A program made the translations under genes and the position numbers. A model generated the notes under the pieces. That model made no database searches and had not been told where the DNA came from. It worked only from the letters and a program-made list of their open reading frames with translations. A stretch of DNA of 64,000 nucleotides. It comes from Candidatus Fukatsuia endosymbiont of Tuberolachnus salignus (lineage in GTDB: Bacteria; Pseudomonadota; Gammaproteobacteria; Enterobacterales; Enterobacteriaceae). Shown one piece after another: positions 16,275 to 25,169 of this stretch; position 1 is the stretch's first letter; every line of letters begins with the position of its first letter. Location of the stretch: assembly GCF_964030845.1 (NCBI RefSeq), contig NZ_OZ034983.1:2542001-2606000 (forward strand), read 5' to 3'.

Positions 16275-17318
16275 TTACACTGAGGCTTTGTCGACTAATT
16301 CATAGGGTTTAAAACGGATCACCTCCTCGCCCAGCCAGTCATTAATTTCACTCAGTCGCTCTTGCAATGGTGCCAATTCATTGATGGCAAACACCCGTGC
16401 CGCTTTTTCGATATCACCAAAACCGCCAGTATTGTGCGGTAAAATGCCCATCAGTTGCGGTGGTACCCGCTGTGCCGCTAATTGATCATCACGGGTCACA
16501 TTTTTAATGTTGATAAATTCATCTTTGGCTGCCACCTCTGCCAAGGGGATCAGTTGCAACCCGTCTTTTTTACCGCCCGGGGCATACATAAACAGATTAC
16601 GAAAATTTCCCGGTCCTTTTGATTCTTTCAACGCTTGGCGCAAGCGGTCAATGTCTTCCTGTTTATGCGCCGCATCGTTCATGTACAAAATAAAACCGGC
16701 ATGACTGCCATTGAGATAATATTTGCGCCGAAACAGCGTGGCAGCTTCATTCAGCCAGGTTGAATTCAGCGCCGCCAGATAATCCGGTACGCCGTAGATT
16801 TCCTGATTAATATCCGGATCGAGCAGATGAAAGACGCTATTTTCAGCAAAAAGATGCGGCGCTGCCCAGGATTGCACATACCAATGGGTGCCCGCTTCAA
16901 CGCCGCAGCGGGTATATTTTGCCGGACTGGGCACCAGTTTTAGTACCCCGCCCAAACGGTTAGTGCGCACCTCTAAAAAGGCATTGGCAAACACTAAAAA
17001 ATCCAGCGCATAGCGGCTAAAATCTTGTTTGGATAACCAGCGATGCGGTTGAAACAGACTTACCAGCAAATTACGCTTCATATAAATCGGTGAACTGTGA
17101 TGCACCGCGGCACGAAAGGATTTTGCTAGCCCATGAAACGACACTGGTGGTTCATACCAACGGTCAATTATCGCGCATTCCAGATAATCTAACATATCCC
17201 GCTGATCGAGCATCGGGATAGGATCGCCAAAAGTAAAGGCTTCACAAGACTGCTTTGTATTCTGCTGCAGGCGCCGGGTACTGTGATTATCACGGTGTTT
17301 TTTATCAGACTGACGCAT
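16275..17318 (-). CDS. Q: P2 gpQ-type portal protein
   Basis: The 347-residue portal protein forms the dodecameric ring through which DNA enters the head. It matches P2 gpQ in length and landmarks: FTFGDPIPMLDQRDMLDYLE near the N-terminus, WYEPPVSFHGLAK, GVPDYLAALNSTWLNEAATLFRRKYY, FRNLFMYAPGGKKDGLQ and RVPPQLMGILPHNTGGFGD. The start codon overlaps the stop of the terminase gene by one base, in the P2 order P-Q on the minus strand. Frame intact. Confidence 0.93.
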   Translation of the reverse strand: MRQSDKKHRDNHSTRRLQQNTKQSCEAFTFGDPIPMLDQRDMLDYLECAIIDRWYEPPVSFHGLAKSFRAAVHHSSPIYMKRNLLVSLFQPHRWLSKQDFSRYALDFLVFANAFLEVRTNRLGGVLKLVPSPAKYTRCGVEAGTHWYVQSWAAPHLFAENSVFHLLDPDINQEIYGVPDYLAALNSTWLNEAATLFRRKYYLNGSHAGFILYMNDAAHKQEDIDRLRQALKESKGPGNFRNLFMYAPGGKKDGLQLIPLAEVAAKDEFINIKNVTRDDQLAAQRVPPQLMGILPHNTGGFGDIEKAARVFAINELAPLQERLSEINDWLGEEVIRFKPYELVDKASV

Positions 17319-19081
17319 TAAAATAACTCCATAAAACTGCTGTTATTGACAGTGATACCGGCCAGCGGTTCATTAAACAGGGCGTGCATAATCGCCCAGG
17401 CAACATCGCCATGACTGGTGCCCTCGGCGCGGTTGGTGACATAGGTGGCACGCTGACCACTGGCGCTCAAGGTTTTGCGGATCGACATAAACGCCTTGGC
17501 GATATCCATCGCACCGGCATCAAATTCCAGCCTGCCCGAGGTGATCACATCCTTGGCCTTATAAATCAGATCGGTTTTCATCTCGACGGTATAATGAATG
17601 GCCTGCACGGCGGGGAAAAATTGCCTGACCAGCTGGGTCACAGACCGCCCCAGGCCGGTATCATCAATGCCGATATAGCTCACGTTATAGCGCTCAGTCA
17701 GTGTCTGGATATGCCGTGCCTGCTCGGAAAAATCCATACCGTGCCATTGAAAACGTTCCAGCACGCGAAATTTCCCGCCTGCCACCTTGGGCGGCGCCAT
17801 CACCGCACAGCCCGAGGCATCACCGGTACTAGCCGGATCGTAGCCAATCCACACCGGTTGATACCCATAAGGTCGCGTTGCCAGTAATTTCACATCCGGC
17901 CACTGCTCCCAGCTGTCGACCATACAACGTTGCATCTCCTTCATCGGAAATACCGATTGCGCATCGTCGATAAACTGACACATAAACAGATTATCAAAAT
18001 CGTCATCACTGTTCTCACGCCGTAATTGCGCGATATCAAAGCGATCACAGCCACCGACCAGCGCATCCTCAAGGGTCACAATCTGCTTGTACTGCCCGTC
18101 TTCACACAAAGCGCCGGCAGCCAGACGCGGATAACTGACATCGACCTCAATGCGTTGATTTTTCGCGCGTCCCTGATTAAACAAGGTGCCATTCCAGAAC
18201 GGATAGGCTTCATGATTGACACTCGAGGGCGTGGAAAAATAGGTTTGCCGATACCGTTTTTGTGATGCCATGCCCGAGGCCGCACGACGTAACTTCTTAA
18301 AACCGGGGATCCAAAAATACTCATCGACATACAAACACCCGGACCGCCCCTGCGCGGTATTGGTATTGGTGCCTAAAAAATGCAATTCGGCCCCATTGGG
18401 CAAACAAATCGGATCACCGCGCAGTTCTACGCCCACTTCGGCGGCGAAATCGACGATATAATGTTTAAATTGATGGGCTTGCGCCTTCGAAGCAGAAATA
18501 AACATCTGATTACGTGCGGTGGTCAACGCATCAAGCAAGGCTTCACGGGCAAAATAAAACGTCGCCCCGATTTGCCGCGATTTCAGCAGATTACGCAGGC
18601 GAAAACGATCATCCAAACCCGCCTGATACCACGCACGCTGATAAGCAAACAAGGACGCTTGAAATAAGGTCGCCAGCTGGCTAATCTGCTCGTCTGAAAA
18701 AACATTTTTCACCGACACCTTACGTTTTCCTCGCGGGAGCGCTGCCCGGTTCGGATCCAGATCGGCTTCATTGCCCCCATTATTGTATTTGCCGATACGG
18801 GCATGCCGTTCTGCCTGACGCCCCAGGGCATCCAACTCTTTGAAATCACGCCCACTCTTTGCCTCGATAGCCACCAACTGACAATAGCGTGTGGCGGTAG
18901 TGAGTTGCATCTTTTCCAACACACCATATTGATCCCACTGGTCACGACGTTTCCAACTGTGTAGCGTCGTTGCCTTGATGCCTAAGATTTCAGCGATACG
19001 CGCCACCTGTAGCCCCTGCCAATACAAATACATGGCTTGACGGCGCGGATCTAACTCCCTCGTCAGGGTGATGTTATCCAT
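17318..19081 (-). CDS. P: P2 gpP-type terminase large (ATPase) subunit
   Basis: The 587-residue protein matches P2 gpP, the packaging ATPase. An N-terminal helix-turn-helix (LQVARIAEILGIKATTLHSW) is followed by a degenerate Walker A region (LLKSRQIGATFYFAREALL), Walker B (CLYVDEYFW), and a C-terminal nuclease-like fold (WIGYDPASTGDASGCAVM, YIGIDDTGLGRSVTQLV). It works with gpM to cut cos and fill heads. Divergent from gene O with a GC-rich gap of about 160 bases holding both promoters. Frame intact. Confidence 0.94.
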   Translation of the reverse strand: MDNITLTRELDPRRQAMYLYWQGLQVARIAEILGIKATTLHSWKRRDQWDQYGVLEKMQLTTATRYCQLVAIEAKSGRDFKELDALGRQAERHARIGKYNNGGNEADLDPNRAALPRGKRKVSVKNVFSDEQISQLATLFQASLFAYQRAWYQAGLDDRFRLRNLLKSRQIGATFYFAREALLDALTTARNQMFISASKAQAHQFKHYIVDFAAEVGVELRGDPICLPNGAELHFLGTNTNTAQGRSGCLYVDEYFWIPGFKKLRRAASGMASQKRYRQTYFSTPSSVNHEAYPFWNGTLFNQGRAKNQRIEVDVSYPRLAAGALCEDGQYKQIVTLEDALVGGCDRFDIAQLRRENSDDDFDNLFMCQFIDDAQSVFPMKEMQRCMVDSWEQWPDVKLLATRPYGYQPVWIGYDPASTGDASGCAVMAPPKVAGGKFRVLERFQWHGMDFSEQARHIQTLTERYNVSYIGIDDTGLGRSVTQLVRQFFPAVQAIHYTVEMKTDLIYKAKDVITSGRLEFDAGAMDIAKAFMSIRKTLSASGQRATYVTNRAEGTSHGDVAWAIMHALFNEPLAGITVNNSSFMELF

Positions 19082-19244
19082 GCAAAAATAACCTTAATTG
19101 AATCAGATCCCGCAAGGCTACCGTGCAACCCCCCCTCCCTCTCTCGCGACGCGCTGTGCTAGCACTGAAACAACAGCGACGGATTGTTCACGTGCGCTCG
19201 GCTCGCCATCCTAGACCCCATCATTGTTAACCGGAGCCAACAGC

Positions 19245-20060
19245 ATGGCAAAATCCACCTTTTTCCGCGCCGCCGTTGAGGGAGCGACCAGTGACGGGCG
19301 CAGCATTTCACGGCAACACCTTATTGAAATGGCGGAAAGTTATAACCCGTCCTATCGCGGCGCACGTGCCAATCTGGAACACATCAAAAGCCTGTTACCG
19401 GATAGCCCGTTTCGTGCTTATGGCGATATCGTCGCAACAAAATATGAAGAAATTAGCGCCGGCCCGCTTAAAGGAAAAATCGCCTTACTGGTTCAGGTAG
19501 ATGCGACCGAGGAACTGGTCAAACTGCGAGAAAATCGGCAAAAGGTGTACACCAGCATTGAATACGTGCTCAAATTCGCCGATACCGGTAAAGCTTACCT
19601 GACTGGCATCGCCTTCACCGACAACCCGGCATCCTTGGGCGCTGAAATGCTCACCTTCTGTGCTAACAGTCAACATAACCCGCTGGCATCACGTAAAAGC
19701 CAGGCAGAGGCGCTGTTTAGCGCAGCGGAAGAAATCACGCTGGAATTTGAAACCGAACAAAAACCGGCGCTGTTTCACAGCGTCAAAGCCCTGTTTGGCA
19801 AAAAACACCTCAGCGATGACGCACGTTTCACGGATATCCATCAGGCGGTCTCCCTGATAGCCGAGCATCAGCAACAGCTAGCCGAAAAATGTGCTCACTT
19901 AACAGCGCTAGAAAGCACTGTCACGGCATTACAGGCCGCGCATCAGACAACACAACAAAGCGTGACCACACTCACTGCCCAGTTAACTCACGCGGATCGC
20001 AGTACCCACTCACGCCCCCTGACCACGGGTGCCAACCCAACTCACCTGACGGATTGCTAA
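19245..20060 (+). CDS. O: P2 gpO-type capsid scaffold/protease
   Basis: The 271-residue scaffold and maturation protease for the P2-type head. The N-terminal half is a serine protease: counting from the ATG at 19245, Asp17 (SDGRS), His46 (NLEHIKS) and Ser104 (YTSIEY) fit the Asp/His/Ser triad of P2 gpO. The C-terminal half is a Gln/Leu-rich coiled scaffold (ALESTVTALQAAHQ). I chose 19245 because GGAG precedes it and MAKSTFFRAAVEGAT matches the family. First gene of the O-N-M-L head operon. Confidence 0.92.
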   Translation: MAKSTFFRAAVEGATSDGRSISRQHLIEMAESYNPSYRGARANLEHIKSLLPDSPFRAYGDIVATKYEEISAGPLKGKIALLVQVDATEELVKLRENRQKVYTSIEYVLKFADTGKAYLTGIAFTDNPASLGAEMLTFCANSQHNPLASRKSQAEALFSAAEEITLEFETEQKPALFHSVKALFGKKHLSDDARFTDIHQAVSLIAEHQQQLAEKCAHLTALESTVTALQAAHQTTQQSVTTLTAQLTHADRSTHSRPLTTGANPTHLTDC

Positions 20061-20061
20061 C

Positions 20062-21117
20062 ATGAAAAAACACACCCGCAGCCAATTTAACCAATATATT
20101 CATCAGGTCGTCACGCTCAACGGATTGGAAAACCCCGCCGATATCGCCGCAAAATTCACCGTCGAACCGTCGATTGCACAAAGACTGGAAGCCAAACAAC
20201 AGGAAAGCAGCAGTTTTTTATCAAAAATCAACCTGTTTCCGGTGGATGAACAAACCGGCGAAAAAGTGGGCTTAGGGATTGAACGTCCGATCGCCAGTAC
20301 CACGCAGACTAGCGAAAAAGAACGCAGCCCTGCCGATCCCACTAGCCTGGACAACCACCCCTACCGCTGCACACAAACCAACTTTGATACCGCTCTCAGC
20401 TATCAAAAGCTGGACATGTGGGCAAAATTCCCCCACTTTCAACCGCTGATCCGTGACACGCTGGTTAAACGGCAAGCCTTAGATCGCATCATGATTGGCT
20501 TTAACGGCATCAAACGGGAAGCCACCTCCAATGCGACCCAAAATCCGTTGTTGCAAGATGTCAATATCGGCTGGTTACAGCATATCCGCGCCCAGGCCGC
20601 CTCACAGGTGATGAATAAAATCATCAATGCACAAGGGGCGGTGACGTCAGACACCATCCGCATCGGTCAAGGCGGGGATTTTGCCAATCTGGATGCACTG
20701 GTGATGAATGCGGTCGATGAACTGATTGAAACATGGTTTCAGGATGATACCGAACTGGTGGTGATTTGCGGTCGTGCGTTATTGGCGGATAAATATTTTC
20801 CGATTATCAACCAGAACCAAGCCAACAGCGAAAGCCTGGCAGCCGATCTGATCATCAGCCAAAAACGGATCGGCGGCCTACCCGCTGTCCGCGCACCTTA
20901 CTTCCCGGCTAACGCGCTGTTAATTACCCGTCTGGATAACCTGTCGATTTACTGGCAGGAAGGGACGCGCCGTCGCGCGATCATTGACAACCCGAAACGT
21001 GATCGGGTGGAAAATTTTGAATCAGTCAATGAAGCCTACGTGGTGGAAGATTACGGCTGCACCGCACTGATTGAAAATATCGTCATTGGCGACATCACGC
21101 CGCTTGCCGAGGATTAA
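20062..21117 (+). CDS. N: P2 gpN-type major capsid protein
   Basis: The 351-residue major head subunit, cleaved by gpO in P2. Landmarks: HTRSQFNQYIHQVVTLNG near the start, SSFLSKINLFPVDEQTGEKVG, LSYQKLDMWAKFPHFQPLIRD, QDVNIGWLQHIRAQA, and QIGGL-type loop KRIGGLPAVRAPYFP. It starts one base after the stop of O, so expression is coupled. Length matches P2 N. Intact. Confidence 0.94.
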   Translation: MKKHTRSQFNQYIHQVVTLNGLENPADIAAKFTVEPSIAQRLEAKQQESSSFLSKINLFPVDEQTGEKVGLGIERPIASTTQTSEKERSPADPTSLDNHPYRCTQTNFDTALSYQKLDMWAKFPHFQPLIRDTLVKRQALDRIMIGFNGIKREATSNATQNPLLQDVNIGWLQHIRAQAASQVMNKIINAQGAVTSDTIRIGQGGDFANLDALVMNAVDELIETWFQDDTELVVICGRALLADKYFPIINQNQANSESLAADLIISQKRIGGLPAVRAPYFPANALLITRLDNLSIYWQEGTRRRAIIDNPKRDRVENFESVNEAYVVEDYGCTALIENIVIGDITPLAED

Positions 21118-21123
21118 CACGCC

Positions 21124-21777
21124 ATGAGCAATCCTGTCCGTCGCCATAAACAGTTTGTTGCTGCCCAGCAAGCGGCCTCATCGCGTGAGACGGCGGGACT
21201 GCGCCATGCCAGCACCTACGACTTATTGCTGTTTAAATTACAGCAGGATTTACTGCACCTAAAAAGCATTGCCTCGATCAGCCGCAAAGCTGAAGTCAAA
21301 CGCAGCTTGTTACCGACCTACAGCCCGTGGGTAGCAGGCGTACTAGCTAACGGCACAGGCACGCAAGATGCGATCCTGATGCGCACGCTGATTTGGCAAC
21401 TGGATGTCGGCGATCTCACCCGTGCCCTCGACATTGCTGACTACGCTATCAAACACGATCTGGCTACACCGGACAGTTTCCAGCGTTCCACGGCTTGTTT
21501 AATCGCCGAGGAAGTGGCGGCGCTAGCCAGCCGAACACTGCTCGAAAAACGCCCGCTTGATACTGTCCAATTGCTGCGGGCGCAACACCTTTTACACGGG
21601 CAAGACATGCCCGATCCGGTCAAAGCCCGTCTGCATAAAATGGTGGGCTATGCCCTGCGTCAAGATGGGAAATATGACCCCGCCTGTCTCCATTTAAAGC
21701 AGGCACTCACCCTGGACAGCCGCAGTGGGGTCAAAACCGACATCAAACAGCTTGAAAAATTACTTCATGCTGCTTAA
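21124..21777 (+). CDS. M: P2 gpM-type terminase endonuclease subunit
   Basis: The 217-residue small terminase subunit cuts cos together with gpP. Landmarks: NPVRRHKQFVAAQQAA at the N-terminus, YSPWVAGVLANGTGTQDAILMRTLIWQLDVGDL, and a TPR-like C-terminus (VGYALRQDGKYDPACLHLKQALTLD). Six bases after N. Slightly shorter than I remember for P2 M; no damage is evident. Confidence 0.9.
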   Translation: MSNPVRRHKQFVAAQQAASSRETAGLRHASTYDLLLFKLQQDLLHLKSIASISRKAEVKRSLLPTYSPWVAGVLANGTGTQDAILMRTLIWQLDVGDLTRALDIADYAIKHDLATPDSFQRSTACLIAEEVAALASRTLLEKRPLDTVQLLRAQHLLHGQDMPDPVKARLHKMVGYALRQDGKYDPACLHLKQALTLDSRSGVKTDIKQLEKLLHAA

Positions 21778-21873
21778 CCCTATGCCCAACGGCAGGGCGG
21801 CACGGGCAATTGACAGGACAAATGTATTGCTATCAATGCGCCCGTTCACCGCCCTTTTATTGAGAGAAAGTTA

Positions 21874-22353
21874 ATGGTCAGCATTGCAATCAACCCAATG
21901 GGGGATGAAGCCGGGATAAAAACTGAACAATTCATCAAAAATAATGGGTTCTGGCCGGATCTCGATCTCCAGCACTACCGTGATGCCATGCGACAAGACG
22001 GCACACTCACTCCCGCGCGTTTACTTGAAGCGGCACACAGTGCCCTCAATGAAACCCATGATCGGCTTGCAGCATGGCGAAAAAAACAACAACAGGCGGG
22101 CTATCCCTCACTGGTTGAGGTGCCTGCGAAGCAGGTAGGCAATGAAAGTAGCTGCCTGCTCCTCTACCGCCGTGCTGTCTATTGCCTGATACAGGCCACA
22201 GTAACGGAACGGTTTCGCAGCGTTGATGCCACGGCCTCGGGCACGAAACGGGCAGAAGCACGGGAAGAGACGATTGATCACCTCCGCCGTGATGCGGCTT
22301 GGGCAATCCAGGACATACAAGGCTTCACTCGCACCACCATTGAGCTGATTTAA
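21874..22353 (+). CDS. L: P2 gpL-type head completion/stabilisation protein
   Basis: The 159-residue protein closes packaged heads. It matches P2 gpL: FWPDLDLQHYRDAMRQDGTLTPARL, NETHDRLAAWR, LYRRAVYCLIQATVTERFRSVDATASG and WAIQDIQGF. AGAGAAAG precedes the ATG. The coding frame is intact; the IS91-family element begins a short distance downstream and separates it from the tail gene X. Confidence 0.92.
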   Translation: MVSIAINPMGDEAGIKTEQFIKNNGFWPDLDLQHYRDAMRQDGTLTPARLLEAAHSALNETHDRLAAWRKKQQQAGYPSLVEVPAKQVGNESSCLLLYRRAVYCLIQATVTERFRSVDATASGTKRAEAREETIDHLRRDAAWAIQDIQGFTRTTIELI

Positions 22354-22469
22354 CGTTAAACACGTTTAATCTTGATAGATAGGAATTTTAATAATTTGGT
22401 TTTATTGTCAAAAACAGAATTGGATCAAAAAATAAACGATATTATTTTCAAACTTTAGGGTTATTCTCC

Positions 22470-23753
22470 TTAACGTAGAGAGTCCCGGGTGATAATAGGG
22501 TCATTTTCGTTTAAAAAACCAGCATTTTCGAACGCGAGGCGCCCCTTCCCTGCAGAGGCTAAATCCCCCTTCATTTTTGCCAGAGATTCATGGTGAAGCA
22601 TTAACTGATGCCACGGCAAGCCTGATGTGATACCGCTTAGCACCAAACGAGAGCCACACAGGATGCACTCATGAGGGCCAATACGACTTAGGCGTTTTAA
22701 CATTGCCGCATAAGTGATGTTGACGGTTTTTTCTTTTTCCTGCCCCAACAAAGCATCTATAATCGGCAGCAGTGTAGTCCGACGGCGGGGCGCTAAAAAA
22801 CCATAATAGCGGACCATCCTAAAATGTTTATCCGGAATGTGGCTAATAAAACGCTGAATAAACTCGTCCATACTGAGGTTAAGTTTTTCTTGCTCTCGGG
22901 TTTTATGACTGAGGTAGCGATAGGTCACTTCCTGGCCGTTATAATGTTCCAGCCGGGATAACGACACCGGAGGCTTTTTTAAATAACGGCCTAAATAATT
23001 GAGCGTTTGCTGGGCATTGTCTGTCGGCTTTGCCAGGTCGATATTCCAATGCCGTTGGTAATGGAAATCCAGAAACTGCTCCCGTTGACCCAGCCTCGTG
23101 AGGGTTTGTGATAACTCCGGTGGTAATTGCAAGGTATCCCACTGTTGACGAAGTAGTGTGATAATCTGATAACGCCACTGTTTCATCAACGTTTTTCCGC
23201 TAAACGTGATTTTTTTCCATTTTTCGGCATTGTCATCGAGTCCGCCACAGGTCACCGAAAGATGCACATGAGGATGCCAATTCAGCGCTCGCCCATGCGT
23301 ATGCAACGCCGTGAATAGGCCAGGCAATAGGTTTTTTGGCTGGCAAAAATCTAAAATAACCTTGGCAGCGAGACGACTGAGATGCGTTAACAGCGCACGA
23401 TTTAGCTCAAACAACGGCCAGAACTCACGGGGAAAAGTGAACGTAATGTGTTGCCATTTTGTGATGGGAAGCACCGTGCGCTGTTTGGCCACCCACCGCT
23501 CTGTGGCTTTCTTACCACAGGAAGGGCATGAACGGCTGTGGCAGGTAAAGCAAATCCGTTTGGTGTGCGTACAGCCTGCCTTTTGACAGCGCCAGCTGGC
23601 AAACCCCAGCGCCGATGTTCCGCAGGAAAACAGTTTAATCAGATTATCGACCACCACCGGCCGTATTTTATCCGCATGAGCACAATAGTAATTCCACCAC
23701 GCATGACCGACCTGAAAAGGATGACGCAGTTTACGGTTCATCTTTCGGCTCAA
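22470..23753 (-). CDS. IS91-family rolling-circle transposase
   Basis: The 427-residue HUH transposase has an N-terminal zinc-binding region (CQKAGCTHTKRICFTCHSRSC, CPSCGKK in pieces), the HUH motif in NWHPHVHLSV and the tyrosine motif NYLGRYLKKPPVS with Tyr-x3-Tyr spacing. A second Cys pair (CILCGSRL) is near the C-terminus. These define the Y2 IS91 group. The frame is intact, so it may be active. A small upstream gene ends four bases before its start. Confidence 0.92.
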   Translation of the reverse strand: MSRKMNRKLRHPFQVGHAWWNYYCAHADKIRPVVVDNLIKLFSCGTSALGFASWRCQKAGCTHTKRICFTCHSRSCPSCGKKATERWVAKQRTVLPITKWQHITFTFPREFWPLFELNRALLTHLSRLAAKVILDFCQPKNLLPGLFTALHTHGRALNWHPHVHLSVTCGGLDDNAEKWKKITFSGKTLMKQWRYQIITLLRQQWDTLQLPPELSQTLTRLGQREQFLDFHYQRHWNIDLAKPTDNAQQTLNYLGRYLKKPPVSLSRLEHYNGQEVTYRYLSHKTREQEKLNLSMDEFIQRFISHIPDKHFRMVRYYGFLAPRRRTTLLPIIDALLGQEKEKTVNITYAAMLKRLSRIGPHECILCGSRLVLSGITSGLPWHQLMLHHESLAKMKGDLASAGKGRLAFENAGFLNENDPIITRDSLR

Positions 23754-23756
23754 GCA

Positions 23757-24005
23757 TCACGGGTGTTCTAGATCAAACGACCGACACTCCGGGCAAAAAT
23801 AGACCGCATTCATTGCAGACTCTGCGGGAAAGCGAGCCCAGAATATTTCCCAAAACGTCTCTGTAATGAAAAGATTATCTCCGCCAGTAAAGGCCTGATG
23901 CGTTTTCTGATAAGGCATGGCTAAGGCTTTAGCAACCTCTTTCAAGGTCTGCTTCACCATTTTGGTATGCGCTGTTTGATGTGAGTGACAGATATTTTTA
24001 GGCAT
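23757..24005 (-). CDS. Small accessory protein of the IS91-family element
   Basis: An 82-residue frame lies just upstream of and in line with the transposase. It contains KQTLKEVAKALAMPYQKTHQAFTGG and a C-terminal CPEC motif that could bind zinc. IS91-type elements often carry a small upstream frame; this is a guess by position. No start with a strong ribosome site. Confidence 0.5.
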   Translation of the reverse strand: MPKNICHSHQTAHTKMVKQTLKEVAKALAMPYQKTHQAFTGGDNLFITETFWEIFWARFPAESAMNAVYFCPECRSFDLEHP

Positions 24006-24115
24006 AACACCTTAGCTGAACGAGTAACGGGACCGGCTAATAGATAACACCGTTTCTTCAAAAAAATCAAGAGATAACAGACTACTTCACGTCGCCGACC
24101 TTAGGAGGCAGCCTT

Positions 24116-24179
24116 GAACACATTTAACCCTGAACCATTTTAATCTCGAACGCATTTAAACATGGAACCCATTAATCAC
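24116..24179 (+). repeat. Four tandem 16-bp GAAC-ATTTAA repeats
   Basis: Successive units start GAACACATTTAA, GAACCATTTTAA, GAACGCATTTAA and GAACCCATTAA at 24116, 24132, 24148 and 24165. They lie at the IS91 border and just before gene X. GAAC is the known target class of IS91 elements. Confidence 0.7.
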
Positions 24180-24193
24180 TTTGAGCGACGGTC

Positions 24194-24397
24194 ATGAAAA
24201 TCTTTGCACAGCAAAACGACACGGTAGACGCCTTATGCTGGCGTTATTACCAGCGTACCGAGGGCGTGACGGAACAGATCTTTGCCTGTAACCCCGGACT
24301 CGCCGACGCGGGCGTTATCTTGCCGCACGGCTACAGTGTGGACATGCCCGATCCGACGCCTTCTCCCCTCAAACAACATCTCCAATTGTGGGACTGA
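24194..24397 (+). CDS. X: P2 gpX-type tail protein
   Basis: A 67-residue tail protein of the P2 gpX/LysM-like type: DTVDALCWRYYQRTEGVTEQIFACNPGLAD and LPHGYSVDMPDP. Length equals P2 X. In P2 it follows L directly; here the IS91-family element lies between them, so its transcription may depend on read-through or a new promoter. Confidence 0.9.
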   Translation: MKIFAQQNDTVDALCWRYYQRTEGVTEQIFACNPGLADAGVILPHGYSVDMPDPTPSPLKQHLQLWD

Positions 24398-24415
24398 TGC
24401 TAGGGAAAACACCGC

Positions 24416-24667
24416 ATGGACAGACACACTTCTTGGCTTTCTTATTCATCGGCGTGGCTGCTGACCTGTCTGGGTGCCTGGACATTACAGGACTGGGCAA
24501 CGCTGATCGGCGTCGTGTTGGCAATGGGGACTTACCTCAATAACCGTTACTACAAACGGCGTGAAGATCAACGTCAACAGGAAATCCACGCACTCCAGCG
24601 CCAACAGCTGACTGAACACCAACGTACACAACGCACTCAAGGTGGTCAGAATGCGCCCACTCAGTAA
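24416..24667 (+). CDS. Phage holin-like protein
   Basis: An 83-residue protein with two hydrophobic segments (SSAWLLTCLGAWTL and WATLIGVVLAMGTYLNNRYY) and a long Gln/Arg-rich cytoplasmic tail. The position between X and the lysozyme is that of the P2 holin gene Y, and the topology resembles S21-type (class II) holins. Overlaps the lysozyme start by 17 bases. It would release or activate the signal-arrest lysozyme next to it. Confidence 0.72.
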   Translation: MDRHTSWLSYSSAWLLTCLGAWTLQDWATLIGVVLAMGTYLNNRYYKRREDQRQQEIHALQRQQLTEHQRTQRTQGGQNAPTQ

Positions 24668-25169
24668 AAAAATCCAGACCTTAATCGTAGCCGGTGCCAG
24701 TACTGCGATCCTGCTCGCACAATTCCTACAAGAGAAAGAAGGCAACCGACTCAGTGCCTATCAGGATGGCGCTAACGTGTGGACGATTTGCCGCGGTGCG
24801 ACGCGGGTTGATGGGCAGCCGGTGAGACAAGGGCTGCAACTCAGTCGCGAAAAATGCGAGCAGGTTAACAAAATGGAGGTGGATAAGGCGATTGCCTGGG
24901 TCGAACACCATATCAAGGTACCCTTAACCGACGTACAGAAAGCCGGTATTGCTTCGTTTTGCCCGTACAACATCGGCGCAGGTAAATGCACGGCATCCAC
25001 TTTTTATCGCAAACTCAATGCCGGTGACACCCTCGGAGCCTGTGCAGAAATTAAACGCTGGATCTTCGATGGCGGTAAAGATTGTCGCATTCGAGCCAAT
25101 AATTGTGCAGGTCAACTGATAAGACGGGAGCAGGAAAGTGAACTCAGCTGTTGGGGGTTAGATGCTTAA
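24651..25169 (+). CDS. R21-type phage lysozyme (GH24) with signal-arrest-release N-terminus
   Basis: The 172-residue endolysin cleaves peptidoglycan. The hydrophobic N-terminus (IQTLIVAGASTAILLAQFL) is a signal-anchor typical of SAR endolysins. The catalytic triad E-x8-D-x5-T is seen in KEGNRLSAYQDGANVWTICRG. Cysteines in ICRG, KCEQ, FCPYN and KCTAS fit the disulfide switch. The ATG at 24651 has AAGGTGG upstream; an earlier GTG is less likely. It overlaps the spanin gene by 8 bases. Confidence 0.92.
   Translation: MRPLSKKIQTLIVAGASTAILLAQFLQEKEGNRLSAYQDGANVWTICRGATRVDGQPVRQGLQLSREKCEQVNKMEVDKAIAWVEHHIKVPLTDVQKAGIASFCPYNIGAGKCTASTFYRKLNAGDTLGACAEIKRWIFDGGKDCRIRANNCAGQLIRREQESELSCWGLDA

Larger units (their letters stand above)
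22470..24005 (-). mobile_element. IS91-family element between prophage genes L and X
   Basis: The span given is that of its two genes; true ends lie somewhere in 22354-22469 and 24006-24180. IS91-type elements lack terminal inverted repeats and use a GAAC-type target, so ends cannot be fixed by eye. Four GAAC-containing tandem repeats lie at 24116-24179. The element interrupts the order but no prophage gene. Confidence 0.8.

Noticed and set aside
16005..16283. 92-codon frame beside gene Q, plus a 26-codon frame on the other strand (MKKLIIKYPDRG)
   Set aside because: Neither resembles Ogr or other P2 regulators, and the region reads as non-coding with short repeats.
24116..24179. The GAAC repeats as a short CRISPR-like array
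   Set aside because: Units are 16 bases with no spacers, so they are a simple tandem repeat.
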